64,000 nt of DNA from Vibrio rotiferianus CAIM 577 = LMG 21460 (GTDB lineage Bacteria > Pseudomonadota > Gammaproteobacteria > Enterobacterales > Vibrionaceae), in contig NZ_APHW01000007.1 in NCBI RefSeq assembly GCF_002741985.1, forward strand, positions 38,029-102,028, written 5' to 3'. Every line of letters begins with the position of its first letter. The first letter of the stretch is position 1. Position numbers and translations under genes: made by a program. A model generated the notes under the pieces. It searched no databases. It saw only the letters and a list, made by a program, of their open reading frames with translations, and was not told the DNA's origin. This document shows positions 59,029 to 64,000 of this stretch, piece by piece.

Positions 59029-60126
59029 TTATTCCTTAGTTGCCGCAACTTGTGCGTTCAGTTCAGCTTTGGCTGCTTCTAGCAATTTGGCATCACGTTC
59101 TTCACGACGGCGTTTTTCGAACTCTTTACGTTCTTTCTGGTCTTGTGCTTCCCACTTCTCGTAAGCGTTAACGATGCGCGCTACAACTGGGTGGCGCACT
59201 ACGTCGTCAGCTTGGAAGAAGTTAAAGCTGATGTCGTCGACTTCGCTTAGCACTTCAATCGCATGACGAAGCCCCGATTTTGCACCGCGAGGTAAGTCAA
59301 TTTGAGTGACGTCACCGGTGATAACTGCACGAGAGTTGAAGCCGATACGCGTAAGGAACATCTTCATCTGCTCTACAGTGGTGTTTTGGCTCTCATCAAG
59401 AATGATGAAGGCGTCGTTTAGAGTACGACCACGCATGTAAGCAAGAGGTGCTACCTCAATCACGTTACGTTCAATCAGCTTTTCTACGCGCTCAAAGCCC
59501 AGCATTTCAAATAGGGCATCGTAGAGAGGGCGTAGGTATGGGTCGACTTTCTGGCTCAAATCGCCAGGTAGGAAGCCCAGTTTCTCACCTGCTTCAACCG
59601 CAGGACGAGTTAATAGAATACGACGGATTTCTTGGCGCTCTAGTGCGTCAACGGCTGCTGCAACCGCTAGGTAAGTTTTACCAGTACCAGCAGGACCGAT
59701 ACCAAAGGTAATATCGTGCGTCACCATGTTCATCAGGTATTGACCCTGATTTGGTGTACGAGGCTTGATCACACCTTTTTTCGTTTTAACGAAGACTTCT
59801 TTACCGTGTTCGAAGTTCGATTCGGTATTCTGCTCCAGTACACCCGATTCTTTGATTGCCAGGTGGATCTGCTCTGGTTCGATATCAGGGGTTTCGCCGC
59901 GGACAGGAGCGGTGTCTACGTAAAGGGTTTTCAGAATATCCAGCGCAGCCGCTGCGGTATGAGGTTTACCGACAATGGTGAAAAGGTCGCTACGGTGGTT
60001 AATTTCAACGCCTAGACGACGTTCTAAATGCTTGATGTTGTCATCGAATGGACCGCACAGGCTTGCTAGTCGGCGGTTGTCTGAAGGTTCTAGATTGATT
60101 TCTAGCGTTACGATTTTATTGCTCAA
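59029..60126 (-). CDS. ybeZ: PhoH-like ATPase YbeZ
   Basis: YbeZ is a cytoplasmic PhoH-family NTPase that works with YbeY in RNA metabolism. The 365-residue protein has a KH-like N-terminal part, Walker A GPAGTGKT at 144-151, and Walker [11 protein letters not shown] near 243. A charged, helical C-terminal tail of about 45 residues is rich in Lys, Glu and Arg. It stands upstream of ybeY and follows miaB by 73 bases, the order seen in E. coli. Confidence 0.96.
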   Translation of the reverse strand: MSNKIVTLEINLEPSDNRRLASLCGPFDDNIKHLERRLGVEINHRSDLFTIVGKPHTAAAALDILKTLYVDTAPVRGETPDIEPEQIHLAIKESGVLEQNTESNFEHGKEVFVKTKKGVIKPRTPNQGQYLMNMVTHDITFGIGPAGTGKTYLAVAAAVDALERQEIRRILLTRPAVEAGEKLGFLPGDLSQKVDPYLRPLYDALFEMLGFERVEKLIERNVIEVAPLAYMRGRTLNDAFIILDESQNTTVEQMKMFLTRIGFNSRAVITGDVTQIDLPRGAKSGLRHAIEVLSEVDDISFNFFQADDVVRHPVVARIVNAYEKWEAQDQKERKEFEKRRREERDAKLLEAAKAELNAQVAATKE

Positions 60127-60199
60127 TGTTGCCTCTCATTTTATGCCACTTAACGAGAGCCTGATAACGACCAGGCTCTCAATGGCTATTTGTACGAGC

Positions 60200-61624
60200 T
60201 TATGGCGTAAAAGTAGCTACACCTAGCTCATCTTCGCGACGTGTTTTCGCCATCATTTGCGTTGGTGAAATCACACTACGAAGGTCCATGTCTTTTTCTG
60301 TACGTACTAGCTCACCACGTAGTGAGTTAGCAAATACGTCCGTAATCTTCACGTCAACGAATTGACCAATTAGGTCTGCGCTACCTTCAAAGTTTACTAC
60401 ACGGTTGTTTTCTGTACGAGCGCGTAGCTCCATTAGGTTCTTCTTAGAAGGACCTTCAACCAGAACGCGTTGCTCAGTGTCTAGCATTTGACGAGAGTAG
60501 CGCATTGCTTGCGTGTTTACTGTTTGTTGTAGCTCGTATAGACGCTCTTTCTTAACTTGCTCTGATAGGTCACAAGGGTAATCTGCCGCTGGCGTACCTG
60601 GACGTGGAGAGAAGATGAAGCTGAAGCTCATGTCAAAGTCTACGTCTTTGATTAGCTTCATTGTGTCTTGGAAATCTTTGTCTGTTTCACCAGGGAAACC
60701 AACGATAAAGTCTGAACTGATTTGAATATCAGGACGTGCTTTACGTAGTTTACGGATGATCGACTTGTACTCAATCGCAGTGTGAGGACGTTTCATCATA
60801 GTCAGCACGCGGTCGCTACCACTTTGTACTGGTAGGTGGAGGAAGCTCACTAGTTCAGGCGTATCTTCGTATACTGCGATGATGTCATCAGTAAACTCTA
60901 ATGGGTGGCTTGTAGTAAAGCGGATACGATCGATACCATCGATAGACGCAACTAAACGAAGCAGTTCTGCGAATGAACAGATCTCACCATCGTGCATAGG
61001 GCCACGGTATGCGTTTACGTTTTGACCTAGTAGGTTTACTTCACGTACACCTTGCTCTGCTAGCTGTGCGATTTCGAACAGTACGTCATCCATTGGACGG
61101 CTTACTTCTTCACCACGAGTGTACGGTACTACACAGTAAGTACAGTATTTAGAACAACCTTCCATGATAGAAACGAATGCTGTCGCACCTTCTGCACGAG
61201 GCTCAGGTAGGCGGTCAAACTTTTCGATCTCTGGGAATGAAATGTCCATTACTGGTGCTTCATCCGATTGAGATTGTTTAATCATCTCAGGAAGACGGTG
61301 AAGCGTTTGTGGGCCAAAGATTACATCTACATATGGCGCACGTTGACGAATGTGATCGCCTTCTTGAGTTGCAACACAACCACCTACACCGATAACAACG
61401 CCAGGCTTTTTATCTTTAAGTGTTTTCCAACGACCAAGTTGGTGGAAAACTTTCTCTTGCGCTTTTTCACGGATCGAACAGGTGTTAAGTAGAAGTACAT
61501 CTGCTTCCTCTGGCTCTTCGGTCAGCTCATAGCCGTTTGCAGCATTAAGCAGGTCGGCCATTTTTGATGAATCGTATTCGTTCATCTGGCAGCCCCAGGT
61601 TTTAATTAGCAGTTTCTTACTCAT
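60200..61624 (-). CDS. miaB: tRNA-2-methylthio-N6-dimethylallyladenosine synthase
   Basis: MiaB adds a methylthio group to i6A37 of tRNAs that read UNN codons, using two 4Fe-4S clusters. The 474-residue protein has the N-terminal MTTase domain with cysteines in [18 protein letters not shown] and GVGGCVA. The radical SAM motif is in [16 protein letters not shown] near 153, and a TRAM domain occupies about 378-440. It is first in the miaB-ybeZ-ybeY-corC-lnt run and diverges from ubiF. Confidence 0.97.
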   Translation of the reverse strand: MSKKLLIKTWGCQMNEYDSSKMADLLNAANGYELTEEPEEADVLLLNTCSIREKAQEKVFHQLGRWKTLKDKKPGVVIGVGGCVATQEGDHIRQRAPYVDVIFGPQTLHRLPEMIKQSQSDEAPVMDISFPEIEKFDRLPEPRAEGATAFVSIMEGCSKYCTYCVVPYTRGEEVSRPMDDVLFEIAQLAEQGVREVNLLGQNVNAYRGPMHDGEICSFAELLRLVASIDGIDRIRFTTSHPLEFTDDIIAVYEDTPELVSFLHLPVQSGSDRVLTMMKRPHTAIEYKSIIRKLRKARPDIQISSDFIVGFPGETDKDFQDTMKLIKDVDFDMSFSFIFSPRPGTPAADYPCDLSEQVKKERLYELQQTVNTQAMRYSRQMLDTEQRVLVEGPSKKNLMELRARTENNRVVNFEGSADLIGQFVDVKITDVFANSLRGELVRTEKDMDLRSVISPTQMMAKTRREDELGVATFTP

Positions 61625-61882
61625 CTCACTTTCGCTCGTTCAGTTGTACTTAAATCGGAGAGCTATTGCTCAAATTATAGCCGCCATCACGGCGGTAAGC
61701 GGCGTATTGTACTGCTTTAAAAAGCACCTGACTAGTGATCTGACGAATTCTCTGCAAACCCTGATGAAATCTAGTTTTTTGCCCTATATACAGCAAGGTT
61801 TTTTGTTAAAGAATTTTGTAAAAATACCCATGGAACGTACAATTAAAAAACGCCAATTAATCAATACGATGAAGAGCAAAAA

Positions 61883-63058
61883 ATGAACAAGTATGACATC
61901 GCCGTAATCGGTGGCGGCATGGTCGGGGCCGCCGTGGCTGTTGGGTTTGCCAAGCAAGGCAGAAGCGTTGTAGTAGTAGAAGGTGCAGAACCAAAGGCGT
62001 TTGAGGTTTCTCAAGCGTTGGATATTCGTGTATCTGCAATTTCCCATCAGTCGGTGAAGCTACTTGATTCATTAGGCGCATGGTCTGCGATTGAAAGCAT
62101 GCGAGTGTGCCCTTATCGTCGTTTGGAAACGTGGGAACATCCTGAGTGCCGTACACGTTTTCACTCTGATGAGCTTTCGTTGGAGCAGTTAGGCTATATC
62201 GTTGAAAACCGACTAATCCAACTTGGTCTTTGGCAAGCTTTCGCACAACACGACAACTTAACGGTGATGTGCCCTGAGCGATTGAAAGATATAGAGTTTG
62301 CCGAGGTAAACCGTGTAACGCTAGAAAGCGGCGAGCAGTTTGAAGCAAATTGGGTGATTGGTGCCGATGGCGCGAACTCAAAAGTTCGTCAATTGGCGGG
62401 TATTGGTGTAACCGCATGGGACTACCGTCAACACTGTATGCTGATCAACGTGAAAACTGAACTGCCGCAACAAGACATCACTTGGCAACAATTTACTCCG
62501 TCAGGTCCACGCTCATTCTTGCCGTTATGCTCATTAACTGAAGATGGTAAAGAAGTCGGGCAGGGTTCGTTGGTTTGGTATGACTCGCCAAAACGCATTA
62601 AACAATTATGCGCGATGACGAAACCTCAGTTAAGAGAAGAGGTCCTACGTCATTTTCCTGCCGAGTTGGGTGATATTGAAGTTCTACAATTTGGCTCATT
62701 CCCACTCACTCGTCGCCATGCTCAAAGTTATTCAAACAAGAATTGCGTATTAGTGGGTGACTCTGCTCATACGATTAACCCTCTAGCTGGGCAAGGCGTG
62801 AATCTCGGCTTTAAAGATGCTGATGTTCTGCTTGCGGTTACCGATCAGCAAGAGCAACTTAACGATGCATTGCTTGCCAAATATGAGCGCGCCCGTCGAC
62901 CAGATAACTTGTTAATGCAAACGGGCATGGATGTGTTCTACAAAGGCTTTAGCAATGATTTAGGGCCATTGAAGTTCGCTCGTAATGCAGCATTGAAGCT
63001 GGCGGAAAACTCAGGACCGATCAAAGCCCAAGTATTAAAGTATGCGCTAGGTATGTAA
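61883..63058 (+). CDS. ubiF: 3-demethoxyubiquinol 3-hydroxylase (UbiF)
   Basis: UbiF is the FAD monooxygenase that adds the last ring hydroxyl in ubiquinone synthesis. The 391-residue protein has the FAD motif VIGGGMVGAAVAVGFAKQG near residue 8, the DG motif GADGANSKVRQLAG near 160, and GDSAHTINPLAGQGVN near 290. Its identity rests on length and on position: it diverges from miaB and is followed by the Gln/Leu/Met tRNA cluster, exactly as in E. coli. A closely related UbiH/UbiI assignment is less likely. Confidence 0.93.
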   Translation: MNKYDIAVIGGGMVGAAVAVGFAKQGRSVVVVEGAEPKAFEVSQALDIRVSAISHQSVKLLDSLGAWSAIESMRVCPYRRLETWEHPECRTRFHSDELSLEQLGYIVENRLIQLGLWQAFAQHDNLTVMCPERLKDIEFAEVNRVTLESGEQFEANWVIGADGANSKVRQLAGIGVTAWDYRQHCMLINVKTELPQQDITWQQFTPSGPRSFLPLCSLTEDGKEVGQGSLVWYDSPKRIKQLCAMTKPQLREEVLRHFPAELGDIEVLQFGSFPLTRRHAQSYSNKNCVLVGDSAHTINPLAGQGVNLGFKDADVLLAVTDQQEQLNDALLAKYERARRPDNLLMQTGMDVFYKGFSNDLGPLKFARNAALKLAENSGPIKAQVLKYALGM

Positions 63059-63104
63059 AAGACTTCTGAGCACATAGAAAGCAGTCGATAGAAAAGCAAT
63101 AGAT

Positions 63105-63137
63105 AGAAAAAAAGCGAGCCATGAGCTCGCTTTTTTA
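63105..63137 (+). terminator. Terminator of ubiF
   Basis: AAGCGAGC and GCTCGCTT flank a short loop and end in six T. Confidence 0.87.
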
Positions 63138-63173
63138 ATTCGATAAATCAGAGATCTACCGAGTCCAGAATCA

Positions 63174-63212
63174 GAAAAAAGAAAAAACCCAGCAAATCAA
63201 TGCTGGGTTTCT
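63174..63212 (-). terminator. Terminator of the tRNA operon
   Basis: AAACCCAGCA and TGCTGGGTTT flank a six-base loop; on the minus strand a T-rich tail follows. It is just after the last tRNA-Leu. Confidence 0.88.
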
Positions 63213-63218
63213 TAAGAA

Positions 63219-63303
63219 TGGTGCGGAAGGAGAGACTTGAACTCTCACACCTTGCGGCGCCAGAACCTAAATCTGGTGCGTCTACCAATTCCGCCACTTC
63301 CGC
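63219..63303 (-). tRNA. tRNA-Leu (TAG), copy 1
   Basis: An 85-base class II tRNA with encoded CCA, acceptor GCGGAAG/CTTCCGC, a long variable arm, and anticodon TAG in loop TTTAGGT, reading CUN codons. It is the last gene of the operon. Confidence 0.97.
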
Positions 63304-63357
63304 AACTTATTCTGTAGTTATCAAGGTAATTGGTAAAACCTCAACAACGTTGTGTAA

Positions 63358-63431
63358 TGGCAGGGCTACCTGGATTCGAACCAGGGAATGGCGGCATCAA
63401 AAGCCGCTGCCTTACCGCTTGGCGATAGCCT
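63358..63431 (-). tRNA. tRNA-Gln (TTG), copy 1, with one acceptor base missing
   Basis: A 74-base tRNA with anticodon TTG in loop TTTTGAT and encoded CCA. Compared with the 75-base second copy, the 5' strand of the acceptor stem reads AGGCTA where AGGGCTA is needed to pair with TAGCCCT. One G is missing, so it may be non-functional or mis-sequenced. Confidence 0.9.
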
Positions 63432-63477
63432 ACTAATCTTAGCCTTTCAACTAAGTGCTTTCCTATAAAGGAAAGTA

Positions 63478-63562
63478 TGGTGCGGAAAGAGAGACTTGAA
63501 CTCTCACACCTTGCGGCGCCAGAACCTAAATCTGGTGCGTCTACCAATTCCGCCATTTCCGC
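63478..63562 (-). tRNA. tRNA-Leu (TAG), copy 2
   Basis: 85 bases, identical in the anticodon arm to the other copies. The seventh acceptor pair is A-T instead of G-C (GCGGAAA/TTTCCGC): both strands changed, so the stem is preserved. Confidence 0.97.
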
Positions 63563-63583
63563 AAAGTATAGATTATTTTTAGA

Positions 63584-63668
63584 TGGTGCGGAAGGAGAGA
63601 CTTGAACTCTCACACCTTGCGGCGCCAGAACCTAAATCTGGTGCGTCTACCAATTCCGCCACTTCCGC
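63584..63668 (-). tRNA. tRNA-Leu (TAG), copy 3
   Basis: 85 bases, class II, with the same sequence pattern as copy 1 and encoded CCA. It is 21 bases from copy 2. Confidence 0.97.
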
Positions 63669-63686
63669 ATCTAAAATCTATATTAA

Positions 63687-63763
63687 TGGTGGCTACGACG
63701 GGATTCGAACCTGTGACCCCATCATTATGAGTGATGTGCTCTAACCAGCTGAGCTACGTAGCC
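63687..63763 (-). tRNA. tRNA-Met (CAT), elongator
   Basis: 77 bases, acceptor GGCTACG/CGTAGCC, anticodon CAT in loop CTCATAA, and encoded CCA. The fully paired first acceptor base indicates elongator rather than initiator type. Confidence 0.96.
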
Positions 63764-63786
63764 ATTCTATATTCTTTAATCAAGTA

Positions 63787-63871
63787 TGGTGCGGAAGGAG
63801 AGACTTGAACTCTCACACCTTGCGGCGCCAGAACCTAAATCTGGTGCGTCTACCAATTCCGCCACTTCCGC
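63787..63871 (-). tRNA. tRNA-Leu (TAG), copy 4
   Basis: 85 bases, the same as copy 1. The spacer to the upstream tRNA-Gln resembles the spacer between Leu copy 1 and Gln copy 1. Confidence 0.97.
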
Positions 63872-63924
63872 AACTTGATCTGTAGTTATTGATGTAATTG
63901 GTAAAACATCAGTAACGTTGAATA

Positions 63925-63999
63925 TGGCAGGTCTACCTGGATTCGAACCAGGGAATGGCGGCATCAAAAGCCGCTGCCTTACCGCTTGGCGATAGACCT
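63925..63999 (-). tRNA. tRNA-Gln (TTG), copy 2
   Basis: 75 bases with a fully paired acceptor (AGGTCTA/TAGACCT), anticodon TTG and encoded CCA. The operon promoter is beyond the window edge. Confidence 0.96.
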
Positions 64000-64000
64000 A

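Noticed and set aside
61681..61695. CCGCC/GGCGG hairpin in the miaB-ubiF gap as a terminator
   Set aside because: It has only a five-base stem with no T-run, and both flanking genes are transcribed away from it.
63219..63871. Regularly spaced near-identical repeats of about 85 bases, resembling a repeat array
   Set aside because: They are tRNA-Leu genes with cloverleaf structure and CCA ends, not CRISPR or mobile repeats.

Overview
This window is a stretch of a Vibrio chromosome, most likely from the Harveyi/parahaemolyticus-alginolyticus group. The genus call rests on the sodium-motor stator pair pomAB, on proteins that read as Vibrio orthologues throughout, on moderate GC, and on gene order typical of Vibrio. 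No plasmid, phage, insertion sequence, integron or CRISPR array is visible. Nearly everything is conserved housekeeping sequence, so the interest lies in regulation, sequence damage and a few poorly characterised genes.

Layout. 1-7.8 kb (+): end of proB, proA, then nrdR-ribD-ribE-ribBX-ribH-nusB-thiL-pgpA (proline, ribonucleotide reductase control, riboflavin, thiamine, phospholipid). 7.9-10.9 kb (-): dxs-ispA-xseB (isoprenoids). 11.2-14.6 kb (+): pomAB and thiI. 14.8-18.1 kb: the small RNA GcvB (-), found here from sequence, divergent from gcvA-hydrolase-DUF423-rlmM (+). 18.2-26.5 kb (-): secreted NUC1-type nuclease, xni, ppnN, a diguanylate cyclase, a TPR/degenerate-GGDEF membrane protein, queF. 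26.6-31.8 kb (+): syd, a zinc-ribbon DUF2310 gene, a lipoprotein 5'-nucleotidase, a YibE/F membrane protein. 31.8-34.4 kb (-): metNIQ methionine importer behind four tandem MetJ boxes. 34.7-39.7 kb (+): gmhB and the trehalose locus treR-treB-treC, with treC frameshifted at a run of eight G. 39.8-42.0 kb: YitT family gene (-) and glyA (+, PurR operator). 42.1-42.7 kb: a 228-bp tandem repeat. 42.7-55.3 kb (-): lipA-lipB-ybeD-dacA-rlpA-rodA-mrdA-rlmH-rsfS-holA-lptE-leuS, the classic envelope/lipoate cluster but without nadD. 55.5-63.1 kb: ybeL-like gene (+), lnt-corC-ybeY-ybeZ-miaB (-), ubiF (+). 63.2-64.0 kb (-): seven tRNA genes (Gln, Leu and Met).

How the parts connect. Methionine, glycine and one-carbon metabolism recur: metNIQ under MetJ, glyA under PurR, and GcvA/GcvB, whose targets in enterics are amino-acid and peptide importers. 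The cell-wall block pairs PBP2-RodA with PBP5 and RlpA. The lnt-corC-ybeY-ybeZ-miaB block joins lipoprotein maturation to RNA processing.

Three one-base G/C losses (treC, the 3' end of corC, one tRNA-Gln) suggest either real decay or homopolymer sequencing errors. I found no convincing wholly new system. The best leads are the active/degenerate GGDEF pair, the RibBX protein, the possible translation switch ahead of the nucleotidase, and the 228-bp repeats.
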